Shown here: positions 11,440 to 20,585 of the stretch, one piece after another
Layout of the letters: each line of letters starts with the position of its first letter
Position numbering within the stretch: the stretch's first letter is position 1
Assembly (NCBI GenBank): GCA_031761405.1
Contig: JASEVX010000007.1
Location: 33,211,677 to 33,275,676 of the forward strand
Reading direction: 5' to 3'
Source: Serripes groenlandicus
Lineage: Eukaryota > Mollusca > Bivalvia > Cardiida > Cardiidae
Length of the DNA stretch: 64,000 nt
Notes under the pieces: generated by a model
The model's input: only the letters and a program-made list of their open reading frames with translations
Told to the model about the DNA's origin: nothing
The model's database searches: none
Made by a program: the position numbers and the translations under genes

Positions 11440-12483
11440 TTAGTCGCCGGGCAGAAGCCCGCGACTTCTATTTTTAATAGCTTTTCGGAAATCACATGGG
11501 AGGGCGGCTTATTATTAGAAAGAAACAAATCTAGATGATTTGAACATATTACAATTGTGGTTGTTTACGAACACTAATAAATGACACATCTAAAATGAAA
11601 TAAATATTCCGATTTTTTAATGTTTGCAGTTTTTTTTATTTCACTCGCATTTAAGTTTTTTGTCTTATTTACGAAGACAAAAGTGGTCCCTTCAAGACGT
11701 GAACCAACACCCCCTAATGCAGACTCTTATGTGTCATCATTGAGGTCAATTTCGGATTCTCCTTTTAGTAGCAATTTTAACTTACTAAATGTTGTTTTCA
11801 TGTTCAAAGAGATGTCTTGATTTGTGTAGAATTCATTTAATAATGTTAATCCATGAATATCTAAAGTAGGAACTGTTTCTAAGCTAAATATAGACCCTAT
11901 TCTGTTGTGTAGGTTCGTGACCTTTAACATCGATTTTCGCGCATGCGCATTTCGATATGAAAAAGCGAGTGATATTATTTTATTTTAGACAAGTACAAGA
12001 CGAATGTTTGACGCAAAGCGTCAAAGAGAAGCCGCAATATTTCGTTGTACATGTAGAAATAAGAAAAAAAGAACATTTTTAAATCCACAAACAATAGAAC
12101 AATTTAAACTGTAGACGGTAATGCTGATATATTTCTCCTTTTGAAGACTTTTGTTTTCTTCAAATTACCTCCCTTTAAAGCAATACCAGGATATTTACCT
12201 TGTGATTCGAATAAGATTGACAAACATTGAAATTATATGAATGAATACTATTATTTAAATAAGTAACAACAGCAAAATTAAATTTAAGCCAAGATAAATG
12301 TGTACACATTTCGTTAATTTTTTATAGATACCCTAATGTAGGTATGAATATAAAATTTATAAGTAAATGTTTTCATTTCAACGTTCCTAATGTTTGAATA
12401 GACTAAGGAAAGTCAAGAATACATAAATAAATCAATGCAGTCTTTTCCGGCGACATTGATGCCTTGCATCAACTTTCTCTTGT
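11440..12483 (+). mobile_element. HINE-like family B, copy 2
   Basis: Nearly identical to 9311-10357, with under a dozen differences seen by eye. GTCGCCGG at 11443, CCGGCGAC at 12447-12454, and the same 3' hairpin and TCTTGT. Flanks differ from copy 1, so the two are separate insertions or a diverged duplication. Confidence 0.85.
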
Positions 12484-12503
12484 GAACTCTCTAGAAGCTT
12501 TAT

Positions 12504-13390
12504 TAGTCCCCTACCGGTCGGAGTATGTTTGGGTACTATAAGTTTGCTTGTGTCCTTCAGCCCGTCTGTCAGTCCATCCGAAATTTCTTGTCCATGCTGT
12601 ATCTTCCATATTCTTGAATGGATTATGATGTATCATGCATATCACCCAGTCACTTACTCCCAATGTCAAGGTCACAGTTATCTGTCTGTCTGTCCAAAAT
12701 TTGGTGTCAGGGCCGTTTCTTCCACATGCTTAAAATTGATTGGATTTTGATATTATATCACACAATTATTCTCTTTCACTAGACGATGTGTCATGCACAT
12801 CACCAAGCCACCTACTCCCAAGGTCAAGGTCACAGTTTGGGCTCAAACAATGTCAGTCAGCAATATTATGTCTGGGTTGTATCTTGCACATGCTTGAATC
12901 AATTCTGGGCTCAAACATTCTCAGGCTTTTCTGACGTGTCAGGGCTGTATCTTCCACATGCTTGAATCGGTTTTGATATCACTTCACACAATTGTTTTCC
13001 ATAACAAGGTGATGTGTCATGCACAACACCCAGCCACTTAATCCCAAGGTCAGTGTCACAGTTTGGGCTCAAACATTATCCGTCAGCAATTTCATGTCCG
13101 GGCTGTATCTTCCACATGCTGGAATGGATTTTGAAATTTCTATACACAATTTTTCTCCATAACAAGTTGATGTGTCATGCACATCACCAAGCCATCTACT
13201 CTCAAGGTCAAGGTCACAGTTTGGGCTCGAACATTCTTAAGCTGTTTGTGACGTGTCCAGGCTGTTTATTCCACATACTTGAATGGATTTTGTTTTAACT
13301 TAACACAATTATTCTTCATAGCAAGATGATGTGTCATGCACAATAAGCAAAAACTTTCTCCCAAGGTAAAGGTCAGACTTGAAGACTTTG
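12504..13390 (+). mobile_element. Tandem-core repeat element, period about 157 bp
   Basis: Starts TTAGTCCCCTACCGGTCGG. Units carry GGGCTGTATCTTCCACATGC at about 12945 and 13102, with degenerate ones near 12599, 12888 and 13260, plus CCCAAGGTCAAGGTCACAG. No 3' terminus is recognised. ORFs here are read-through. Confidence 0.7.
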
Positions 13391-13420
13391 TTCCGCAATT
13401 TCATCTCTACAACTCTAGAA

Positions 13421-13725
13421 CTTTCCTGTACGAAATAGTCTGGGCAGACTAGAACCAGATTCTGTACAGAATAAAATACAGAAACTGTGCAGCAGTCTCT
13501 GTACAGAAAAAAATCTGGTTCATTGAGACATAGTTGAACCAGATTCTATAAATAGATTTTTCAAATGGAGACAAAGAGCAAAATCTGTACAGAATTTCGC
13601 GAAATATTTAAATTAGGCAGAAAAAAAATCGGTGTAGAAAAAATTCTGGGTGCAGAAAAATTCTGGGAGCAGAAAAAGTCCGGCCAGAAAAAAATCTGTA
13701 CAGAATTAAATTAAAAGTGTGTAGT
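13421..13725. repeat. TGTACA-rich repeat, left copy
   Basis: Many copies of TCTGTACAGAA and AACCAGATTCT. The outer end (TTCCTGTACGAAA, then CTGGGCAGA) is the reverse complement of the outer end at 23085-23148. The inner part is only loosely conserved. Confidence 0.6.
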
Positions 13726-13726
13726 A

Positions 13727-13860
13727 ATATTTCCTTTCCCACTTGAAGACACATTTGCAGCAGAAAACCTGTGATAACATTGTTGAAAAAGGAGGGATTG
13801 TTTGAAACAAGCAATTTCTCCTTCTGCAACAATGTTTTTCAAAGATATTCAACTATTGGA
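13727..13860 (+). mobile_element. Partial MITE
   Basis: CCTTTCCCACTTGAAGACAC, GCAGCAGA and the hairpin half AAGCAATTTCTCC. The right half is missing. Confidence 0.55.
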
Positions 13861-14059
13861 CATAATTGAAAACATTGTGACAAAAGGATAAATTTCTCAA
13901 TGAAAAAATCGCAAAAAAAAGGTGTAAGTAACATAATATTTTATTTAAGTTTAAACACAAACATTTTCAATATCAAACGAGATATTTTCTTTTAAACAAC
14001 AGTATAACAAATGATAAATGTTTAATTTACAAATATTATAACTAGAACTATCACTGAAG

Positions 14060-14440
14060 ATGATAAATACCCCCCTAAACAGCACCTTCACATACACCAT
14101 AACTAAATAAGTAAAAGGGCCTTAACACTGTAAAATAACATGCAATTGTAACCCCTTAACGATATGCACATCTCCTTTTGGTATAGAAGCTTCATGTAAA
14201 ATTTTATTGAATTGCACCCAGTGGTTTGTAAGAAATAGGCTGAACAAAATATGGCTTCAGACCGACCGACACAGTGACATATACCCCCCACTTCTTCGAA
14301 AGGGGGTATAATTAGTAAAAGGGTCATAGCTCTGTAAAATAACATGCAATTGTAAGACCTTTAGGATTATGCACATCTCCTCTTGGTATAGATGCTTCAT
14401 GTAAAATTGTATTGAATACATCGAAGGGGATATAATTATT
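14060..14440. repeat. About 200-bp tandem repeat, two units
   Basis: CTGTAAAATAACATGCAATT at about 14129 and 14332 and GATGTGCATA complements in each unit, separated by GAAAGGGGGTATAATTAG. It overlaps the end of the minus-strand candidate exon. Confidence 0.7.
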
Positions 14441-14581
14441 CAATGTCATAAATGGTTTTAAATCATAAACTGTAGCATCTTTTGTTTCGTAACGTCTTGT
14501 TTCTCTTTCCTTGCTTGCCCAGGAATTTCTTGCTTGATCCATTTTTCAACTGAATGCCAACAATAATGTGAGTAACAGCAT
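14324..14581 (-). CDS. Candidate exon of an unknown minus-strand gene
   Basis: On the minus strand a pyrimidine-rich acceptor ending attccag leads into an exon at 14581. A short upstream ORF (MLLLTLLLAFS) is followed by ATG at 14542, which opens 72 codons starting MDQARNSWASKERETRRYET. The first 40 or so codons are unique sequence with natural-looking composition. The rest runs into a repeat of about 200 bp that is tandem at 14110-14220 and 14313-14420, so the stop at 14324 may lie in captured repeat. I do not recognise the protein. It may instead be a pseudogene or chance ORF. Confidence 0.3.
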
Positions 14582-14619
14582 CTGGAATTTAAAAAAAAGA
14601 AGTTTTAAATTTTGCTATT

Positions 14620-14730
14620 ATTTTACTCCTTTCCCATTTAAAATTTCATTTTTGACAACTTAAAATATTTTTGCATAGACATTTTCAAAGGCGTATGCTG
14701 CAGATTTGTTTTGTGTGGGAAAGTGTTAAC
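14620..14730 (+). mobile_element. Short internally deleted MITE
   Basis: CTCCTTTCCCATTT to GTGTGGGAAAGTGTTAA with GCTGCAGATTTGTT. It lacks the central hairpin. Confidence 0.55.
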
Positions 14731-14793
14731 TGAAAAAACACCTCAAATAAGTCCTACTGTAAAAATTTAGATTTTATCCTACACTATCCGAAA

Positions 14794-14900
14794 ATGAGTA
14801 TGTCCGAATACGACGCTAGTTATCAGTGCAAGCTCTCAACATCTGGTTTCGAAAAACCTGTGAAAAAGGTGGAAATATCAAATATTAAGAACAGAATAAC
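14794..14900 (+). CDS. Candidate short first coding exon, unknown gene
   Basis: AAAATGAGTATG opens 35 codons beginning MSMSEYDASYQCKLSTSGFE. The frame runs to a gtaaga donor-like site at 14901; read through without splicing it would stop at once (ACG TAA). The stretch contains CG dinucleotides and no recognisable repeat, unlike its surroundings. It ends about 210 bp before the DIRS element. No partner exon was identified, so this is a weak candidate. Confidence 0.22.
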
Positions 14901-15132
14901 GTAAGATTATATTTGATAGGTATTTTTCAACAAATAATCATATCTATTAGAATTATAAACCAAAAACTACGATGAAGATTTAAATATTTCTCTCACAGAT
15001 TTAACCCAGAAAAACAGATGTGTCGAAGATCATGAAAATATATCTTTTGAAGATTGAGAAAGTATAAATTTCATTAGAAAGATAATATGTATTGCAATAG
15101 TAATGTATTACTGTTTTTATATCAAAAATACA

Positions 15133-15282
15133 TTACCAGTCATTTAATACCTGATATATCATCTCTATACACCTTAATTATCCAAAAAAAACGCCCACGT
15201 TAGCATATCCCTCACGTATCCGTGACATACACGGCCGCCCGGAAGTACAGGCGCGCACGTGAGCGGGTAGTCACTTTTCATT
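15133..15282. repeat. Left inverted terminal repeat of the DIRS element
   Basis: 150 bp that match the reverse complement of 21806-21955 at every position I compared. It includes a C/G-rich core (cacgtgagcgggtagtcac) and starts TTACCAGTCATTTAATACC. Identical ends suggest recent insertion or end-repair during replication. Confidence 0.95.
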
Positions 15283-15758
15283 TTTGGATTCACCGGAGTA
15301 GTCGATAAGAAAAATTTATATTATTATTTCTTCTTCCAATTAACTCTTTTGTTTTATAAGGCCCTGCCTTATAATCATTTAATTGTCCAAAGATATTTTG
15401 TCTACATTAACGTCACAGCCGTAAATTATTTACTTTATTGCTGTATTTATTGTTTTGTAGCAGACGATACGCTGAGAAGCACGTGGATTACCCCACCCGC
15501 TAATTTCAGTTACCGTCTTCGGGTGCGGAAGTCTTGCTGTTTTCAATACTTTTTCCCTACCCTGTTAGCGATAGTACATTAACTATTGCTGTATGAATTA
15601 TTGACTGTTCTATTCAATATTTGTGAAAAAATTTTGAAACAAAATTTATTTCAATATACGTGTCCAAACTACCGGTGTCACCGTGGTGTGGATATATTAA
15701 AACGGATTATAAACGGATTATATACGGATTATTTACTGTTTGGTGAGTATTTTGAATT

Positions 15759-16694
15759 ATGTCAATGTCAATTACTGGTGAAGGGATGCGGAGCCCATGT
15801 GGTCATGCTGTGCACCTATGGGATTCGCATCCGACCTGCGTTGTGTGCACCAAATGCACACAGGCTTCACCTTGCGAGTACTGCTCGACATGGCCTATTT
15901 CCATTTGGAAAAAGGTCGTGCGGAGTAAGACTCGTAAAAGCAGGAAGATAAAGAAGACCCCTAAGAGGGTGCCTTTATCTTCATCGAGTGAGGCAGAGTT
16001 CGAGGGGTTCTCCCAACCGGACTCTGCAACGGTGTTGAGCGAGTCGAAGGGCAATGCTGAGCCTTCTTCTCCGCTCAACACAGCCGTTTTTCCGCGCGCT
16101 GAGGAAATTCGGATGGTAGCTTTGGGTGAGAGTTGCTCCGTCGGGAAACTTCAGAAACCGTACGGAAACAGCGGGGAAAATGCTCAGCTGGATCATTTAA
16201 CCGCTGAACCTCACCATCTGTCGCCTGGTGTCAGGGCTGGGCCTTCGAAAGAAGGAGTGCCTTTGGTAGCTTTCCGGGAAACCGCAGGATGTACCAATCC
16301 GACACCATACTCTGGGCTACAGCGGTCTTCGGACAGCTGCAGAGTACCGGTTACTTACGTCGGGGGACGTAGTGTTCCGGAGACTTTGTATAGTGCAGCT
16401 TCACTCCTGCCTATGCATAGTCAACCTGGGTTTTGTTGGGCTGAGCAACAAAACCCAAATACCGAGGCACGTCAGGTCACCGGGCAACCGGAGAGGAGTC
16501 ATTCGTTAATGACGCGACCTTTCACCAGTCAGTCCGGGTTGGACTGGACTGGGCCAGTCAGTCACGTTGCCATGACTAGACCAGGAAGTCGCTCACGTAT
16601 CTGTGATGCGACAGGGCAAAGGTCCGATTGCAAGGACCCAGCCAGGCAAAAGGTTGATTGTTTAGCACCGATTCATCCTGGCAGTCAATCTTAA
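15759..16694 (+). CDS. DIRS ORF1, N-terminal part (gag-like), frame 1 of 2
   Basis: 311 codons from ATG 15759. Residues 20-45 carry a Cys/His cluster (HLWDSHPTCVVCTKC, then CEYC) of the type seen at the N-terminus of DIRS gag-like proteins. A basic KTRKSRKIKKTPKR patch follows, then a long Ser/Gly/Pro-rich region. The frame closes at TAA 16692-16694, while homologous-looking coding continues in the -1 frame from about 16658, so this is probably the N-terminal half of one broken ORF1. Its presumed role is binding and packaging the RNA. Confidence 0.7.
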   Translation: MSMSITGEGMRSPCGHAVHLWDSHPTCVVCTKCTQASPCEYCSTWPISIWKKVVRSKTRKSRKIKKTPKRVPLSSSSEAEFEGFSQPDSATVLSESKGNAEPSSPLNTAVFPRAEEIRMVALGESCSVGKLQKPYGNSGENAQLDHLTAEPHHLSPGVRAGPSKEGVPLVAFRETAGCTNPTPYSGLQRSSDSCRVPVTYVGGRSVPETLYSAASLLPMHSQPGFCWAEQQNPNTEARQVTGQPERSHSLMTRPFTSQSGLDWTGPVSHVAMTRPGSRSRICDATGQRSDCKDPARQKVDCLAPIHPGSQS

Positions 16695-18517
16695 TTGATT
16701 CGACGACTAGCCAAAATCGCGCGCATGGAGACATGCCGCATCAGGTCAGTAGCCCATTTCGTTATGGTGCTACGGGCCAATCGGTCACGCCTGTGAATAC
16801 GACACAAACACCAGTGTCTTATGTAAACACAGGCCAACCGAGTAGTAGGGCATTTTTCAATGCCTCGTCTACACTGCCAGACGACTGTGTAAACATGGCG
16901 CGTCTAGGCACGGGTTCTGTGGTGATAGACCGAATTGATGCTAATTATCGATCGATCTCTGCTCCACTACAGAATCAGAATAATTTAAAGCCTGGTGTTG
17001 CACCGGGTTCGATTATTCCTCTGTCTTCCATCGGGTATGGGGGTTACGAAAAATCTTTTTCTTCCCCTGGGGGGACAGTGTATGTCGCAAGACAATATGC
17101 TGCTCCTCAATACCAGCCACCGGTCCATAATATGGAACCGTTAGGTGTTAGACAGAGATCAACGGCCTACCGGGATCAGCATTACCCATCTCATGGGAAT
17201 TCACTGCTCTCGGGGGGACACCTACTTGATAGGCAGTCCGATTATAGGCAACCTCGGGATCAGAATACATTGCGTCATTCTGTGAACGAGAGGTCGAGAC
17301 CGTCCCATACGGTTAGTTCGGCCCCGGCAGAAGATTTTGTACGGCCGCCCTCTGCTGCGGAGAGGGGGCCTGCTTCACAAAATCTTCGGCAGAACATGGA
17401 TTATTCTGAATTATCCATGTCTGAGTCGGACATTGATCTACCGGTTGGAAGACCGAGTGGTCAACCTCAGAGGAGTACACACAACCCTACATCTTCGTCT
17501 AACGATGATGAGGGAAATAGGTCTCCTTCAGATGAGGAGCCAGCTGTAGAGCGTTGGTCTTTTCAGCAGGCTATTGACGAAGTATTTCGGGTGGTGCCGA
17601 ATACTTTATGCCCTAAGGTTGACGCTCCCCCACGTCGGAAAAACCTTTCGAGCCTAGAGGAACTGAATGTACAGGCTTTTACGCCAGTGCAATTACTTCC
17701 TCAAGCTAACAACTTGGGCAGGTTGTTAGACCAATTGCAGTCGACCAGGTCTCTAGAGGCTTTACCTTCAGGCTGGTCGGTCCCAGGACCCATTTCTAAG
17801 GAATGGGTCAATCCTAAACCGTATTCAACGTCTAAGGAGTTCTTCCCTGTCAAAGTGCCAGCTTTAGACGGGGATGCAGCTAAACTGGGGTTAACTGCAC
17901 CCGCTTCTGTTCAAGTCTCTGCTAAGACTCTAGAGAAGTGGGAGGCCAGAGCAAGACTGGGTGTAATGGTGTCATCTCATGACAACCATTTCGCAGTCGC
18001 TCTGTCTTTGTTGTTAAAAGAGGAGAATATCTCTAGCCTAGGCGCTAACAGAATTCTCGAAGCTTTCGACACAGGCAACAGGCATCTCATGGCACTGAAT
18101 CTTCAGACCGCCACAGAGATACTGTCCATGAGGAGGGACGCAGTGCTAGCTGCTCCTAACTCATTGCTTAGTGCTAGCAAGGACAGCCTGAGGGCCGCAC
18201 CATTGGAGTCGAAACAACTCTTTGATGGAAGGATTGCTGCAGTGACGGTTGCTGATGCGTCAGAACAGTCTCGACGCCTTTCGGCGAACGCAGCTAAGGC
18301 TTTTGCGCAGGGCCAGAAACGTTCAGCGTATTCTGCGAATGTGGGTAGTTCTAAGAAACCCAACCCAGCGAAGAAGCCAAAACGGGATGTAAAGGCGTTT
18401 CAGCCTAAACAAACCCCTTCCACGGGTCAAAAAGCGGCTAAACCGAAGCGCCCTTATCAGGGTACTAAGCATCGGCAGCCCGCTAGAGTTAACACGAACC
18501 CGAAGCCGCAGCCCTAG
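16658..18517 (+). CDS. DIRS ORF1, C-terminal part (gag-like), frame 2 of 2
   Basis: 619 codons open directly after an in-frame TGA (16655-16657) and overlap the previous frame by 37 bp. The first codon is TTG, so there is no convincing start and this is best read as the continuation of ORF1 after a one-base loss. An acidic segment (NDDEGNRSPSDEEPAVERW, about residues 280-300) is followed by a more ordered region with KTLEKWEARARLGVMVSSHD. The C-terminus is very basic (KKPNPAKKPKRDVKAFQPKQ), fitting nucleic-acid binding. The stop is 16 bp before the RT ORF. Confidence 0.7.
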   Translation: MFSTDSSWQSILIDSTTSQNRAHGDMPHQVSSPFRYGATGQSVTPVNTTQTPVSYVNTGQPSSRAFFNASSTLPDDCVNMARLGTGSVVIDRIDANYRSISAPLQNQNNLKPGVAPGSIIPLSSIGYGGYEKSFSSPGGTVYVARQYAAPQYQPPVHNMEPLGVRQRSTAYRDQHYPSHGNSLLSGGHLLDRQSDYRQPRDQNTLRHSVNERSRPSHTVSSAPAEDFVRPPSAAERGPASQNLRQNMDYSELSMSESDIDLPVGRPSGQPQRSTHNPTSSSNDDEGNRSPSDEEPAVERWSFQQAIDEVFRVVPNTLCPKVDAPPRRKNLSSLEELNVQAFTPVQLLPQANNLGRLLDQLQSTRSLEALPSGWSVPGPISKEWVNPKPYSTSKEFFPVKVPALDGDAAKLGLTAPASVQVSAKTLEKWEARARLGVMVSSHDNHFAVALSLLLKEENISSLGANRILEAFDTGNRHLMALNLQTATEILSMRRDAVLAAPNSLLSASKDSLRAAPLESKQLFDGRIAAVTVADASEQSRRLSANAAKAFAQGQKRSAYSANVGSSKKPNPAKKPKRDVKAFQPKQTPSTGQKAAKPKRPYQGTKHRQPARVNTNPKPQP

Positions 18518-18533
18518 GGATTCGCTCCTCTCT

Positions 18534-20585
18534 ATGACAATCCCAAGGTCGGAGATTGCAGTCGGGGGCCGCCTGTCATTTTTCACGGAGGAGTGGGAAA
18601 GTATCACAGAGGATCGTTGGATTTTATCTGTGATACAGGAAGGGTATCTGATTCCCTTCATTTCCCCCCCTCCTCTGACAAGCGTGCCGATCGACATGTC
18701 ATCACGTCATCCGGCCATGTCGGAGGTGATTTCATCACTTCTGAAAAAGAATGCCATAGAGAGGGTTCTCAACCCCAATTCTCGGGGTTTCTACAGCCGT
18801 CTTTTTCTTGTTCCGAAGAAAGACGGCAGGTGGAGACCGGTTATAGATTTATCTGCGCTAAATCTATTGATTCCGGTCGAGAAATTCAAAATGGAGTCGA
18901 CCCGCTCCATCCGAGTAGCAATTCGGAAAGGCGACTGGGCGGTCTCTCTAGATCTAACAGACGCCTATTATCACATCCCGATAGCGTCCTCCTCGAGGAA
19001 ATACCTTCGGTTTGTGATAGAGGGAGAAGTGTTCCAATTCAGGGCTCTTCCCTTCGGCCTCAAGTCCGCCCCTCAAGTGTTTACGAAGATAATCAGTGTT
19101 GTGGGAGCCTTCCTTCGCAGGAAAGGACCCCAACTTCTTCAATACTTCGACGATTGGCTTCTCCACAGGACGGATCGTGTACTTTTACTTCACGATCTGT
19201 CCCTAGCCTGGCGGACCATTCTGCGATTGGGTTTAATACCCAACACGCAGAAGTCGGAATTAATTCCGTCAAAGAGGTTCACGTTCGTGGGTATGACGTT
19301 TCTCACCGACTTAGCGGTAATTCAAGTACCTTCGGACAGAGTCGATTCTCTTTTACAGAAAATCGGTCTCTCACTGGAACAGGCTGCGGTAACAGCCCGA
19401 TCCATGCTGTCACTTCTGGGTTCCCTGAGTGCAGCAGCCGACCTAGTCTTTCTAGGAAGGCTCCACATGCGACCCCTTCAGTTTCTTTTTCTGTCCCGGT
19501 GGCGTCCGTCTGTGGACTCACTGGATCAGGAGATAGCTCTGACGGATTTCTTCAAGTCCCACCTTCGGTGGTGGCTGGATCCGTTAATCTATCAACAAGG
19601 GTTACCCTTACTCACACCACCTCCGGATCTGTACCTATTTACAGATGCCAGTGCTGCGGGTTGGGGAGCTCATTTAGAGCCGCAGGGCCTAACAGCCCAG
19701 GGCATGTGGACAGCGGAGGAGAAGTGTTTTCACATAAACAACTTGGAACTGAGGGCAGTCCTGCTAGCCCTCAATCAGTTCGCTGCCTCCGTTGCGAACA
19801 AAACTGTTTTGTTGTCGACGGACAATACTACTGTTGTGTCGTACATTCGCAGGCAAGGAGGAACGCACTCCCATCTTCTCTTTTTAGAGACTTGGAAGTT
19901 ACTCCTTTGGTGTCAGGCGACGTCGTTAGTACTTCTAGTAAAACACGTCCCAGGTCGTCTAAATGTCTTAGCAGACAGTCTATCCCCCCAGAACAAAATT
20001 CTTCCGGCGGAATGGACATTGAACCAGAGTGTGTTGAACTCAGTGTTCATGCGGATCGGGACACCCCTGGTGGATCTTTTCGCCACCAGAGTCAATCATC
20101 GGCTACCACTTTATGTATCCCCGATGTACGATCCTGCAGCTTGGGCAGTGGACGCACTGACCCTCGATTGGAACCTCCTGTTCGGGTATGCGTTTCCCCC
20201 GTTCATACTGGTTCCGATCGTACTTCAAAAGGTTCTTCGCTCGCAACAGTGCAAAATACTGTTGATAGCACCCTGTTGGCCCCAGAGGTCGTGGTTCAGC
20301 GACCTCCTGGCCTGTCTCTCGGCAAATCCAATACGACTTCCTATTCGAGAAGACGTACTGTTTCAGCAACCAGGTCGGCGTCTTCATCCCAACCTGGCAA
20401 TGCTACATCTTCACGCCTGGACATTATCAAGCGTTCTGTCCGAGAGAGAAACTTTTCTCAAAAAGTTGCTTCTCGTATCGCACAATCAAGAAGACGATCC
20501 ACTAGAATCGTTTATGATTCCAAGTGGAAAGTTTTCTCAGATTGGTGTGGTACAAGGTCGATCAATCCGGAGTGTCCCTCTGTAA
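18534..20585 (+). CDS. DIRS reverse transcriptase / RNase H with methylase-like tail
   Basis: 683 codons from ATG 18534. RT: KKDGRWRPVIDLSALN (about residue 95), AVSLDLTDAYYHIPI with the catalytic Asp, LPFGLKSAPQVFTK, and QYFDDWLLH as the Y-x-D-D active site (about residue 205). RNase H: LFTDASAAGWGAHL, NLELRAVLLAL, LLSTDNTTVVSYIRR and LADSLS give the D-E-D-D metal-binding set (residues about 365-485). The tail from LVDLFATRVNHRLPLYVSPM through DPAAWAVDALTLDW occupies the place of the DAM-like methylase domain reported for DIRS elements; I infer this from position and motif style. No stop or frameshift is seen. It copies the element RNA. Confidence 0.93.
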   Translation: MTIPRSEIAVGGRLSFFTEEWESITEDRWILSVIQEGYLIPFISPPPLTSVPIDMSSRHPAMSEVISSLLKKNAIERVLNPNSRGFYSRLFLVPKKDGRWRPVIDLSALNLLIPVEKFKMESTRSIRVAIRKGDWAVSLDLTDAYYHIPIASSSRKYLRFVIEGEVFQFRALPFGLKSAPQVFTKIISVVGAFLRRKGPQLLQYFDDWLLHRTDRVLLLHDLSLAWRTILRLGLIPNTQKSELIPSKRFTFVGMTFLTDLAVIQVPSDRVDSLLQKIGLSLEQAAVTARSMLSLLGSLSAAADLVFLGRLHMRPLQFLFLSRWRPSVDSLDQEIALTDFFKSHLRWWLDPLIYQQGLPLLTPPPDLYLFTDASAAGWGAHLEPQGLTAQGMWTAEEKCFHINNLELRAVLLALNQFAASVANKTVLLSTDNTTVVSYIRRQGGTHSHLLFLETWKLLLWCQATSLVLLVKHVPGRLNVLADSLSPQNKILPAEWTLNQSVLNSVFMRIGTPLVDLFATRVNHRLPLYVSPMYDPAAWAVDALTLDWNLLFGYAFPPFILVPIVLQKVLRSQQCKILLIAPCWPQRSWFSDLLACLSANPIRLPIREDVLFQQPGRRLHPNLAMLHLHAWTLSSVLSERETFLKKLLLVSHNQEDDPLESFMIPSGKFSQIGVVQGRSIRSVPL

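Noticed and set aside
15803..16196. Minus-strand ORFs of 71-92 codons
   Set aside because: Shadows of the G+C-richer DIRS ORF1 on the other strand.
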